From ELB16-189 sp018266435 (GTDB lineage Bacteria; Bacteroidota; Bacteroidia; Cytophagales; Cyclobacteriaceae), in the NCBI GenBank assembly GCA_030123525.1, contig CP126125.1:992001-1056000 (forward strand): a stretch of 64,000 nt of DNA, in the 5' to 3' direction. The notes beneath the pieces are model-generated. The model was not told the DNA's origin and did no database searches. It saw nothing but the letters and a program-made list of their open reading frames with translations. Within the stretch, counting starts at the first letter, position 1. Each line of letters opens with the position of its first letter. Shown here piece after piece: positions 1 through 8,160 of this stretch. The position numbers and the translations under genes were made by a program.

Positions 1-2784
1 TACAATCAAAATTCCGTTTTTTGTTACCAACCCAATGAGCATGATCATGCCGATCTGTGAAAAAATATTAATTGTTTGATGAAATATCCACAACGAGAGA
101 AACGCTCCACAAATGGCAAGCGGTACCGTAACCATGATGGTGATGGGGTCAATAAAACTTTCAAACTGGGCCGCCAACACTAAATAAATCAGAGCCAATG
201 CCAGTAAAAACGCGAACATCGTGTTACCCGAACTCTCCACAAAATCTCGCGATGACCCCGATAATGACGTGGTAAATGATTCATCCAGCAGTGGCTTTAC
301 AATTTCTTGCATAGCTGCTATACCATCGCCTATGGTTTTGCCCGGAGCAAGGCCGGCCGAAATAGTGGCTGACTTGTATCGGTTAAAATGATATAACGCT
401 GGGGGTGTAGCCGACTCTTCAATTGTTACCACATTGTCAATGGACACTAATTGATTAGAGCCGGTACGCACGTATAATTTTTTCAAATCTTCAGGATCAT
501 CGCGGTCAATGCGCAGCACCTGACCAATCACTTGGTACTGTTTACCTTCGCGCGTAAAATACCCAAAGCGAAGATTACTGTAGGCAAGTTGCAGAGTTTG
601 AGAAATATCTTGCACGCTAATGCCCAACTGGGTTGCTTTTAATCGATTAATTTTCACGCGCAATTCCGGTTTGTTGAATTTCAGGTCCACGTCTACCCCT
701 TGAAGAACATGGCTGGCATTAGCCTCTTCTAAAATTTTAGGGAGCACGGCTTGAATTTTGTCAAAGTTGTTATTTTGTATTACAAATTGCACGGGCATTC
801 CTCCGCGTCTGTTTACTGAAATGGTTTGCTCTTGCACGGCAAATGCTTTGCCTTGCGGAAAGCGAGGCAGGTTTTTTGATACCATATCAACAATCTCCTG
901 CTGTGAGCGGTTTCGATATTTTGGGTCAACCAGCGTAGTACGCACAAAGGCTGTGTTTACACTGCCGGCCCCAGAAAATGAGGGGGCGGTAACCGAAAGT
1001 AAAATACGTGCCTCGGGAATGGAGTCTTCCAAAAAACCCACCAGATTGTCAGTATAGGCATCCATCAGATCATACGATGTTCCCTCGGGAGCGGAAACCG
1101 AAAGCCTGAATTGATTGCGGTCTTCCATTGGGGCCAACTCCGACTTTATGTTTTGGCTTAAAATATAAATTGTCACCATGCACAGCGCGATAATGAAGAA
1201 GGCCATCCACCGCACGTTCATAAATTTTCCTAAAAATTTCCGATAGCCGTTTTCCATTCCTTCAAAAAAAGGTTCAGACCACCTATAAAATCTTGAATGA
1301 CCGTGTTTTTCTCGTGTCAACTTTACACTCAGCACGGGTGTTAAGGTGAGTGAAACAAACGCTGAGATGAGCACCGCACCAGCCACTACTATTCCAAACT
1401 CTCGGAACAACCGGCCTACAAATCCCTGCAAAAACACAATGGGTAAGAATACAACTGCCAGGGTAATGGATGTGGAAATTACCGCAAAGAAAATTTCTCT
1501 TGATCCTTCTTTAGCGGCCCGGTATTTATTCATGCCGCCCTCTAATTTTTTATAAATATTTTCAGTTACAACAATGCCATCGTCCACCACCAGGCCTGTT
1601 GCCAACACAATCCCAAGCATAGTCAGCACATTGACTGAAAAGCCGCAGAGATACATAATAAAAAATGTGGCCGTTAGAGAAACCGGAATATCAATAAGCG
1701 GGCGCATGGCGATAAGAAAATCGCGGAAGAACAAATAGATGATCAATACCACCAACAAAAAAGAAATAATCAAAGTCTCCTGCACTTCTGTAATCGCTCG
1801 TTTGATAAATACCGTTTGGTCAAGGGCAATATTTAATTTGATGTCGCTGGGAACTTCATTCTTGAGTTGATCCATCCGCTTATAAAATTCATCGGCTATG
1901 GACACATAGTTGGCCCCCGGAAGCGGCACCAGTGCCAGTCCTACCATGGGCACACCCCGGTCTTTTAAAATTGATTCTTCGTTTTCCGGGCCTAATACAG
2001 CCTGCCCTACATCTCTTAGCCTGATATTGCCGGTAGAAGCCGCCTTTACAATGGCATTATTAAAATCTTCTTCGGTGTACAGTCTTCCAAACGTACGCAC
2101 AGTAAGTTCTGTGGCATTGCCTGCAATTTTTCCTGAGGGCAATTCAACGTTTTCACGGATTAGTGCGTTTTGCACATCCAGCGCTGTGAGGTTATAGGCA
2201 CTCAGTTTTGATGGGTCAAGCCAAATGCGCATAGCAAATTTTTTTTCGCCCCAAATTTGTATGCTGCTTACACCCTTAATCGTTTGCAAGCGCTCCACCA
2301 AAACATTGGTGGCATACTCGGTAAGTTGATACGGATTTTTTGTACTGCTTTGCACCGTCATGCTGATGATGGCATCGGAGTTAGCATCGGCTTTAGACAC
2401 CACGGGTGGCAATGTAAGATCGAGCGGCAAAGAACTGCGTGCCTGCGAAACCTTATCGCGCACATCGTTGGCGGCTGCTTCGAGGTCTACACCCAGTTCA
2501 AACTCAACATTAATGCGGCTCACACCTATGCTCGAGGTAGAGGAAATATTTCGGATACCCGCAATGCCGTTAATGGATTTTTCAAGAGGCTCTGTAATTT
2601 GTGACTCAATAATATCGGCATTGGCTCCTGAGTAGGTGGTAAACACGTTTACATTAGGCGGATCAATGGCGGGGTAATCTCGCACACCTAAAAAAGTAAA
2701 ACCGATCACCCCAAAAAGCACCAGGATAATGCTCATAACAAACGAGAGCACCGGCCTTCTTAAACTTAATTCGGAAATGTTCAT
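1..2784 (-). CDS. RND efflux permease (AcrB/HAE1 family), C-terminus cut by window edge
   Basis: Inner-membrane proton-driven pump subunit of a tripartite drug/metabolite exporter. The frame is open from an ATG at 2784 to the window edge, giving 928 codons; family members are usually 1,000-1,070 residues, so roughly the last 100 are outside. The N-terminus (MNISELSLRRPVLSFVMSI) is the usual first transmembrane helix. The TM4 proton-relay Asp pair is present (GLVVDDGIVV), and the TM10 lysine sits in the last visible residues (LVTKNGIL). The adaptor gene lies 12 bp upstream on the same strand, so the two form an operon; no outer membrane factor is visible and it may lie past the edge. The family is certain; the substrate is unknown. 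Confidence 0.95.
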   Translation of the reverse strand, partial: MNISELSLRRPVLSFVMSIILVLFGVIGFTFLGVRDYPAIDPPNVNVFTTYSGANADIIESQITEPLEKSINGIAGIRNISSTSSIGVSRINVEFELGVDLEAAANDVRDKVSQARSSLPLDLTLPPVVSKADANSDAIISMTVQSSTKNPYQLTEYATNVLVERLQTIKGVSSIQIWGEKKFAMRIWLDPSKLSAYNLTALDVQNALIRENVELPSGKIAGNATELTVRTFGRLYTEEDFNNAIVKAASTGNIRLRDVGQAVLGPENEESILKDRGVPMVGLALVPLPGANYVSIADEFYKRMDQLKNEVPSDIKLNIALDQTVFIKRAITEVQETLIISFLLVVLIIYLFFRDFLIAMRPLIDIPVSLTATFFIMYLCGFSVNVLTMLGIVLATGLVVDDGIVVTENIYKKLEGGMNKYRAAKEGSREIFFAVISTSITLAVVFLPIVFLQGFVGRLFREFGIVVAGAVLISAFVSLTLTPVLSVKLTREKHGHSRFYRWSEPFFEGMENGYRKFLGKFMNVRWMAFFIIALCMVTIYILSQNIKSELAPMEDRNQFRLSVSAPEGTSYDLMDAYTDNLVGFLEDSIPEARILLSVTAPSFSGAGSVNTAFVRTTLVDPKYRNRSQQEIVDMVSKNLPRFPQGKAFAVQEQTISVNRRGGMPVQFVIQNNNFDKIQAVLPKILEEANASHVLQGVDVDLKFNKPELRVKINRLKATQLGISVQDISQTLQLAYSNLRFGYFTREGKQYQVIGQVLRIDRDDPEDLKKLYVRTGSNQLVSIDNVVTIEESATPPALYHFNRYKSATISAGLAPGKTIGDGIAAMQEIVKPLLDESFTTSLSGSSRDFVESSGNTMFAFLLALALIYLVLAAQFESFIDPITIMVTVPLAICGAFLSLWIFHQTINIFSQIGMIMLIGLVTKNGILIV

Positions 2785-2796
2785 GGCTTTATTACT

Positions 2797-3846
2797 TTAC
2801 TTACCGTATCGATTGAGTTTGGTAATTTTCACTTTTGATTGTTTTCGGATTGACATCAATCCTGTCGTTACAACCGTATCGCCCGCCTTCAGTCCTTTCA
2901 TAATTTGTACATAAACAGAATCTCGTATGCCGGTTTCTACTTGCAAAAACTGAACGGAATCTTTTCTGAGCAAAAGGATTTGTTTACTCCGGGCTTGAGG
3001 GATAACGGCCTGCGTAGGTATCATCATGGCATTATCTAAATGGCCGAGTTGCAGCCTGATTTTTGCAAATACACCTGGCAATAATTCAGGTGATGATTCT
3101 TTCACAATTGCCTTAATCCGCAAGGTTCGGGTTACCTGATCCACGTTGCCTTCCGTGGCAATCACCGTGGCCACATGATCTTTTTTTCCTCCATCCACTA
3201 CAAATTTTACTAGGTACCCGGGCGAAATTTCTTTTGCATACTTTTCGGGTATTGAAAAATCCAGTTTCAATTGATCCACTTGCCTGACGGTTGTGAGAAT
3301 ATCAGAGGGTGATACGTATGCACCCAGGCTAACAAACCGAAGTCCTAATTTTCCATCGTAAGGTGCGCGTATCTCGGTCTTTGATATCGAGATTTTTGTG
3401 GTTTGTATATCGGCTTTCAAATTATCAACGGCCAGTTCACTTAAATCATAATCTTGCTGGCTGATGCCGTTGATGGCGAGCAATTCTTTTTGACGTGCGG
3501 CTTGCCGTTGAGAAATGTTTAACTGCACTTCCAGTTTCTTTAACTGGGCCAGTAAATCTTGATCAAAAAGTTTGGCCAACAATGCTCCCTTTTTTATCAC
3601 CTTGCCCTCCTCGATATTGAGTTGCACTATGCGACCGGTAACCTCGGCACGGATTTGAGTTTCTTCCACCGGCAAAAGGGAGCCAGGCACCTCTACATTT
3701 TCGCTTTCGCTGCGTGGCTCTACAATAAACCCATCGGCCAGTACTAGATTTTGCCTGTTAGTCGTTGGCAACACAACTACTTTCTTTTTACAGGAAGCTG
3801 CCGCCATTAGTATTATCAATGAGATCAAAGGAATTCGCTTACACAT
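2797..3846 (-). CDS. RND efflux periplasmic adaptor (membrane fusion protein), lipoprotein
   Basis: Periplasmic adaptor linking the downstream RND permease to an outer membrane channel. 349 residues from ATG 3846; a TTG one codon earlier is unlikely. The N-terminus is a lipoprotein signal with lipobox AASC at about residues 17-20. A biotinyl/lipoyl-like half follows (ETQIRAEVTGRIVQL), then an alpha-helical hairpin rich in Gln and Leu (about 100-150), the second lipoyl half (IRAPYDGKLGLR) and the beta-barrel/membrane-proximal part. It sits 12 bp upstream of the permease and about 50 bp downstream of coaE, so it may be read from the housekeeping operon as well as from its own promoter. The family is secure. 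Confidence 0.93.
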   Translation of the reverse strand: MCKRIPLISLIILMAAASCKKKVVVLPTTNRQNLVLADGFIVEPRSESENVEVPGSLLPVEETQIRAEVTGRIVQLNIEEGKVIKKGALLAKLFDQDLLAQLKKLEVQLNISQRQAARQKELLAINGISQQDYDLSELAVDNLKADIQTTKISISKTEIRAPYDGKLGLRFVSLGAYVSPSDILTTVRQVDQLKLDFSIPEKYAKEISPGYLVKFVVDGGKKDHVATVIATEGNVDQVTRTLRIKAIVKESSPELLPGVFAKIRLQLGHLDNAMMIPTQAVIPQARSKQILLLRKDSVQFLQVETGIRDSVYVQIMKGLKAGDTVVTTGLMSIRKQSKVKITKLNRYGK

Positions 3847-3896
3847 CAATCATAACAGTTTAAGAATTTAAAATAACGCAATAGAACAGGAGAAGT

Positions 3897-4508
3897 TCAT
3901 TTTTTGAAATGATGAATGAACCGCTCATGTAATTTCAATACTTGAGGGATGACTAACGTTCTTTCATCATTGAAGATCAGGTAGTCTGCCCGTCTCATCT
4001 TCTCTTCTTCGGATAGTTGGTTCCGTATAATTTTTATCACCTCTTCTCTCGATCGAAAAGGGTCGCGCTGCATAACCCGTTTCACGCGTGTTTCTTCCGG
4101 TGCGGTGACTACAATTATTTTATCTAACTCTTTATACGCACCTGATTCAAATAACAAAGCTGCTTCTTTTATGAGGTAAGCAAAATTATTATGCTGCCTC
4201 ATCCATTCGTTGCTGTCTTCACCTACCCTCGGGTGTACCAGTTGGTTGAGTTGTTCTAATTTTTCGGGATCGTTAAAAACTTCGTTACTTAAATATTCAC
4301 GATTCAGTTGACCATTCTTGTATGATTTCTCGCCAAAATATTTTTTTATTTCATGGGTTAAGTAAGGGTCTTTGTTCATTAATTTTTTTGCCTGGGTGTC
4401 GGCATCATAAACCGGAACCCCCAACCCGGCAAAAATCCGGCACACGATGCTTTTGCCGGCTCCGATGCCTCCCGTAACACCTACCCGAATCGGATCAGTT
4501 GAACCCAT
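3897..4508 (-). CDS. coaE: dephospho-CoA kinase
   Basis: Last step of coenzyme A synthesis: ATP-dependent phosphorylation of the 3'-OH of dephospho-CoA, in the cytoplasm. 203 residues, normal for the family. The P-loop is GGIGAGKS near residue 15, followed by the DAD motif of CoaE (VYDADTQAKKLM) and the lid region (RVMQRDPFRSREEV). The frame is open to a TTG at 4541, which would overlap the ybbR-like gene by 19 bp. I chose ATG 4508, which lies just after that gene's stop and places the P-loop at the usual distance from the N-terminus. It follows yajC and the YbbR gene on the same strand, probably in one operon. Confidence 0.93.
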   Translation of the reverse strand: MGSTDPIRVGVTGGIGAGKSIVCRIFAGLGVPVYDADTQAKKLMNKDPYLTHEIKKYFGEKSYKNGQLNREYLSNEVFNDPEKLEQLNQLVHPRVGEDSNEWMRQHNNFAYLIKEAALLFESGAYKELDKIIVVTAPEETRVKRVMQRDPFRSREEVIKIIRNQLSEEEKMRRADYLIFNDERTLVIPQVLKLHERFIHHFKK

Positions 4509-4522
4509 GCCTGATTTTAGAA

Positions 4523-5458
4523 TTATTTCTGATTTACCCAATGTAGAGAATCAATGCTCAGCAAACGTGCATACACAGGAACACTCAGTACTTGTGGTAC
4601 CGGGTTCATGTTTTTTGTTTTCTTTAAATCAACCTGAGCAGAGATTTTTTTTGACTCTTCGCTAAATTCAGAAAGCTGGGCAGCCGGAATCTGAAAGACA
4701 GCCTTTACGCTGTCGTGCAGGAGGTGTGCCTGGCCGGTATTCGTTATCTTCAGTTTCATTTCTACTGTTTTTATTTCGGCCACTTCAAACATCACCTGTG
4801 CTATTGGCGGGTTGCGCCTCACCATTTCGCTGCCCGGAAAAGTGATTTCTATTTCTTGCCTAAAGTCTTCGTCAATGGGTTGGCTACTCACTTTTAGTGT
4901 GATGGAGTCTGCCAGTGCGTGCAAAATACTTTCGGGACCTTCTATCCGCACAGAATCAGGAAGCACCACCAGTCGGCTAGTGCGGCCATACCCCTCGCGG
5001 AAGCGGAGGCCGGAGATATCGGTTGTCAGCTTATACCGGTGAAAATCTTTTTTATCAATTTTTATATGAAGCGTGTCCGTCATTACAAAATTGATGGTAA
5101 GGTTGCCAACTTGGCTGGCCAACAAGGGTAATACTGTGCTGCCCACTATTTTGGGTGTTTCATTGGGGTGTTCCAACGGAACTATTACCGGTGAGACGTT
5201 CATTCCAAAATGCTTGCGAAACAAATCCCAGCCGTTTCCGGTTACATTCAGGTTAATGGATTTCGGAAGCGGCTTAGCAATGGCGTATTTCTCCCCGTCA
5301 AATTCAAACAATAAAGGAAAGCGGATGTTGGTGGAGTATTGTTTATTGAGAGCATTAAAAACCCAAAACACACCTGCCACCAGCACACAGAGGCTTACCG
5401 CCCTCCAGTTCGTGCGGTCAAAGCGGAAAAGGTTTAAAAAAAAATTCAGTATTCTCAC
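4523..5458 (-). CDS. YbbR/CdaR-like domain protein
   Basis: Membrane-anchored protein with YbbR-type repeats, 311 residues. In Firmicutes the YbbR protein CdaR modulates the c-di-AMP cyclase CdaA; a similar role here is inference, since no cyclase gene is visible. The start is GTG 5458; no ATG is available upstream before the yajC stop. One transmembrane helix lies at about residues 17-38 (SLCVLVAGVFWVFNAL), followed by extracytoplasmic beta-rich repeats typical of YbbR (for example LPDSVRIEGPESIL). It lies between yajC (51 bp) and coaE (14 bp) on the same strand. Confidence 0.8.
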   Translation of the reverse strand: MRILNFFLNLFRFDRTNWRAVSLCVLVAGVFWVFNALNKQYSTNIRFPLLFEFDGEKYAIAKPLPKSINLNVTGNGWDLFRKHFGMNVSPVIVPLEHPNETPKIVGSTVLPLLASQVGNLTINFVMTDTLHIKIDKKDFHRYKLTTDISGLRFREGYGRTSRLVVLPDSVRIEGPESILHALADSITLKVSSQPIDEDFRQEIEITFPGSEMVRRNPPIAQVMFEVAEIKTVEMKLKITNTGQAHLLHDSVKAVFQIPAAQLSEFSEESKKISAQVDLKKTKNMNPVPQVLSVPVYARLLSIDSLHWVNQK

Positions 5459-5509
5459 AGCTTCTTGAGGACTTTAAAAATACCCAAACGAAGCCTTCTG
5501 ATCAACAAC

Positions 5510-5830
5510 CTATTCAGCAAGCTTTTTACCGGCTGCCGCTTTGGTTGAATCCATTGAGATGGCTGACTTTGAAAAACGTATGCGCACGCCCCGTTCGGCT
5601 TCTAAAATAAACGTGTCACCTTCTAACTCTGCTACCCGGCCATGAGCTCCGCCTATGGTTACCACATAGTCACCTTTTTTAATTTCTTCGGCAAACTTCT
5701 TTTGGTCTTTTGCTTTTTTCTGTTGTGGGCGGATCATGAAAAAATAGAGCACACCAAACATGAGTATCATCATAATTGGAAATGCCCATCCTTGACCTTG
5801 TTGTTGGGCTTGGAGCAGTATTGAATGCAT
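5510..5830 (-). CDS. yajC: preprotein translocase subunit YajC
   Basis: Small inner-membrane accessory protein of the Sec translocon (SecDF-YajC), 106 residues. The single transmembrane segment is at about residues 15-34 (FPIMMILMFGVLYFFMIRPQ), followed by the diagnostic RPQQKKAKDQKKF cytosolic stretch and the small beta domain (GDYVVTIGGAHGRV). The start is ATG 5830. A strong Bacteroidota promoter lies 23 bp upstream (5853-5883), so this gene probably heads the yajC, ybbR-like, coaE transcript, possibly continuing into the RND genes. Confidence 0.95.
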   Translation of the reverse strand: MHSILLQAQQQGQGWAFPIMMILMFGVLYFFMIRPQQKKAKDQKKFAEEIKKGDYVVTIGGAHGRVAELEGDTFILEAERGVRIRFSKSAISMDSTKAAAGKKLAE

Positions 5831-5852
5831 GGTTAATTTTTTTTTAAGGCCG

Positions 5853-5883
5853 CAAAGTTATCTCTTTACTACTAACTCACAAA
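5853..5883 (-). promoter_or_regulatory. Bacteroidota-type promoter upstream of yajC
   Basis: Reading the minus strand, TTTG (5883-5880), 19 nt, then TAACTTTG (5860-5853). This matches the primary sigma factor consensus of Bacteroidota (TTTG, N19, TAnnTTTG) in both boxes and in spacing. It lies 23 bp before the yajC ATG. Confidence 0.65.
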
Positions 5884-5913
5884 AGGATGACGAAACGGAG
5901 AGTTTTTTTCAAA

Positions 5914-6459
5914 TCAGTTTGCGGCCGGCCCATTGGCACCGGTTGCTTTAGCCACCACCATGGCTTTAAATTTTAAGGTTGAGGTTTTGGGCCACGTGTT
6001 AGCGGTAACGGTAATGGTTTTATTTTGTACGCCTGTTTTTCCGTGTGAATCAAATTCGGCCTTTACAAAACCTGTTCCTCCTACCGCAATAGGTGTCTTA
6101 GTCCAATCGGGCACGGTGCACCCGCAACTGGGCTGAGCGTTTTGAATAATCAGAGGAGCCTTGCCGGTGTTCGTTACTTGGTAAGTGAACACAACTTTTT
6201 GGCCCTCGTTTATTGTACCAAAATCATGATCGGTAGTATTGAATGAAATAACGGGCAGCGGTCCTTCAGGCATTTTTTCTGGCTCGGCAGGTGATGTTGG
6301 AGATGGAGCCGCTGGGTTCTGTGTCGGCTGGTTGGCTTTGGTGCCCTCCAGTTGGGAGATGCGGCTTTCTAATTCTGCAATTCTTTTTTCTGCGGCCCGA
6401 TCGCGGCAGGCAGCAAGTGCAAGTGTTAAAATCAGAACAATCGATACTGTGTTTTTCAT
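5914..6459 (-). CDS. DUF1573 domain lipoprotein
   Basis: Predicted periplasmic or outer-membrane lipoprotein of unknown function, 181 residues from ATG 6459. The longer frame to TTG 6504 would bury the signal peptide. Lipobox LAAC lies at about residues 15-18, then a short coiled coil (ISQLEG region) and a Pro-rich linker. The DUF1573 Ig-like fold follows, with the characteristic D(H/Y)DFGTI start and a GCTVPDW Cys motif. DUF1573 proteins are abundant in Bacteroidota, often near nusB and yajC as here. It is flanked by yajC and the YtxH gene on the same strand. A TAATTTTG sequence (6487-6480 read on the minus strand) may be its -7 box, but I see no -33 partner. Confidence 0.85.
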   Translation of the reverse strand: MKNTVSIVLILTLALAACRDRAAEKRIAELESRISQLEGTKANQPTQNPAAPSPTSPAEPEKMPEGPLPVISFNTTDHDFGTINEGQKVVFTYQVTNTGKAPLIIQNAQPSCGCTVPDWTKTPIAVGGTGFVKAEFDSHGKTGVQNKTITVTANTWPKTSTLKFKAMVVAKATGANGPAAN

Positions 6460-6535
6460 AGTCTTTCGGCTAATTTTTTCAAAATTACTGCCCGGTTGAT
6501 TCAACTCAGCGGGGCTTTACTACTTTAACAATTTG

Positions 6536-6844
6536 TTAACTATTCTTTCCTCGTATTTGCTCCAGCAATTCATCTACATCATCCAACAGTTGCTGTGCTT
6601 TTCCTTTGGCTTCAGATACCACCTTTTGTCCTTTTGCATGTGCTTCAGAGGTTAGGGGTGTCTCTTTTCCGCTCACCAGGTCGTCCACATAGTCCTGAAG
6701 CATTTTTTTGTATTTCGATAACTGGAAAGAAAGTTTCTCACGTGTGTTCGATCCTTTATCGGGTGCATACAAGATTCCTAAAATTGCGCCTGCGGCTGCG
6801 CCCGCTAAAAAGGCCATCAAGGCATTGCTGCTTTTTTTTCCCAT
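6536..6844 (-). CDS. YtxH domain protein (small membrane-anchored)
   Basis: 102-residue protein with an N-terminal glycine/alanine-rich transmembrane segment (AFLAGAAAGAILGILYAP, about residues 9-27) followed by the YtxH hallmark APDKGSNTREKL and a charged amphipathic helix. YtxH proteins are general-stress associated in Bacillus; their biochemical role is unknown. The start is ATG 6844, with a promoter match at 6866-6896 just upstream, so it probably has its own transcription start. Confidence 0.85.
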   Translation of the reverse strand: MGKKSSNALMAFLAGAAAGAILGILYAPDKGSNTREKLSFQLSKYKKMLQDYVDDLVSGKETPLTSEAHAKGQKVVSEAKGKAQQLLDDVDELLEQIRGKNS

Positions 6845-6865
6845 AGCTTCAATAATTTAAGGTAA

Positions 6866-6896
6866 CAAAGATAACGGCCGGCCGGCCTATTGGCAA
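6866..6896 (-). promoter_or_regulatory. Bacteroidota-type promoter upstream of the YtxH gene
   Basis: On the minus strand: TTG (6896-6894), 20 nt, then TATCTTTG (6873-6866), a full TAnnTTTG match. The spacer contains GGCCGGCCGGCC, an unusually GC-rich self-complementary run. It lies between the nusB stop and the YtxH ATG. Confidence 0.55.
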
Positions 6897-6901
6897 CTGT
6901 T

Positions 6902-8026
6902 TTATTTATTGTCCAATAACCCTCGGCCGCTCTTTTTCAACGCGCCCGACTCTTTCATTGATTTTGAAATCACATCCAATATACCATTGATGAATGTTCG
7001 GCTTTTGGGCGTACTGTAGTCTTTAGACAACTCAATGTACTCGTTAATGGTGACCTTTACTGGTATGTTGGGAAAATGGATCATTTCAGCAATGGCCATT
7101 TCAATAATCACCCGGTCAGTCAGGGCAAGGCGGTCAACTTCCCAATTACGTGTGTTCTTGGCAATCAGTTCTCTGTATTGCGGGTCTAACTCTATGGCAG
7201 CATTAAAAAGTTTGTTTATAAACTCTTTGTCTTCGTCCCAGTTCAACGATAGCTTCTGCAGCGTGGTTTTGCCATGATCATAAGATTTGATGGTCTTGTC
7301 CACCATACTTTTGATGATGTCTTTATCCTCTGTCCAGCGAATGTTTTGTTCATCGAAATAATCATTGATCACCGTTTTTCCCAGAATGATTTTTCGGCTC
7401 AGGTGTTTGATAAATTCCTTTTGTGATTCTTCGGATGGGGTTTTTTCGGCAATGAACGATTGATACATTTCGTCTTCTTTCACTACCTCTCGAAACCAGG
7501 CGCGCACCTTGTCTGTGCGGGTTTCCCAGCCACTGTGCTCGGCACGGATGGATTTATTCAAGGTTTCGTTTTCACGCCATGAAATGATCCACGGATGTTG
7601 TAAAAAATTTTTATTGTCTGTTTTTTTATCTGTTGCAGCTTGGTCTGCCAGAGCTACCATTAGGGCAATTACACTATGGTAAAGCGAGGCTAATTTCTCA
7701 GCATCGATTAAAATATTTTTACCTAAAAAAATCTGATCTTTTTTTATGGCCTGGTGGTAGAGGGCGATGGCTTCTTCTACTCGTTTAGCGATGACCGGAT
7801 CCACTGATTCAGCATCTGATTTTTTCATTTTCTTATCGAAAAACTGAAGTGCCGACTTCTTTTGTGCGCGAAGTTTTTCTTTGTCTTGTACCTCCATCGA
7901 GTTAAGGTCAGGACTGAAGTGTTGCTCTAAGTAATCATGTGCTAACAATAAATCAGCTTCTTTACATTGCTGGTAGGCAAATAAACTTTGCATGATTTTG
8001 ATGCGAATGGTGCGCCTGTTGAGCAT
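6902..8026 (-). CDS. nusB: transcription antitermination factor NusB (long Bacteroidota form)
   Basis: RNA-binding component of the NusB-NusE antitermination complex for rRNA transcription. At 374 residues it is much longer than the roughly 140-residue proteobacterial protein. The canonical NusB fold is split: an N-terminal start (MLNRRTIRIKIMQSLFAYQQ) and a C-terminal half at about 285-360 (DRVIIEMAIAEMIHFPNIPVKV, then NEYIELSKDYSTPKSRTF, the conserved family end). The roughly 200-residue middle insertion (about 60-270) is charged and helical; a long form is usual in this phylum. The start is ATG 8026. Confidence 0.93.
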   Translation of the reverse strand: MLNRRTIRIKIMQSLFAYQQCKEADLLLAHDYLEQHFSPDLNSMEVQDKEKLRAQKKSALQFFDKKMKKSDAESVDPVIAKRVEEAIALYHQAIKKDQIFLGKNILIDAEKLASLYHSVIALMVALADQAATDKKTDNKNFLQHPWIISWRENETLNKSIRAEHSGWETRTDKVRAWFREVVKEDEMYQSFIAEKTPSEESQKEFIKHLSRKIILGKTVINDYFDEQNIRWTEDKDIIKSMVDKTIKSYDHGKTTLQKLSLNWDEDKEFINKLFNAAIELDPQYRELIAKNTRNWEVDRLALTDRVIIEMAIAEMIHFPNIPVKVTINEYIELSKDYSTPKSRTFINGILDVISKSMKESGALKKSGRGLLDNK

Positions 8027-8049
8027 GGGGTAAGAACGTTGGTGCGGTG

Positions 8050-8080
8050 CGAAATTACATTCTTGTTATGAAATGCAAAA
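8050..8080 (-). promoter_or_regulatory. candidate nusB promoter
   Basis: On the minus strand: TTTTG (8080-8076), 18 nt, then TAATTTCG (8057-8050), one mismatch from TAnnTTTG. It lies 24 bp upstream of the nusB ATG. Confidence 0.45.
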
Positions 8081-8160
8081 GTCTTTGATGGATAAGGATG
8101 TAATGGCGAACTTGCCGGCTCAACTACTCGTTACAACACGTCAATCGTTTCGGCTCAATC

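Noticed and set aside
6880..6892. GGCCGGCCGGCC run as a special site
   Set aside because: It lies within the spacer of a good promoter match and has no second copy nearby; noted only in that entry.
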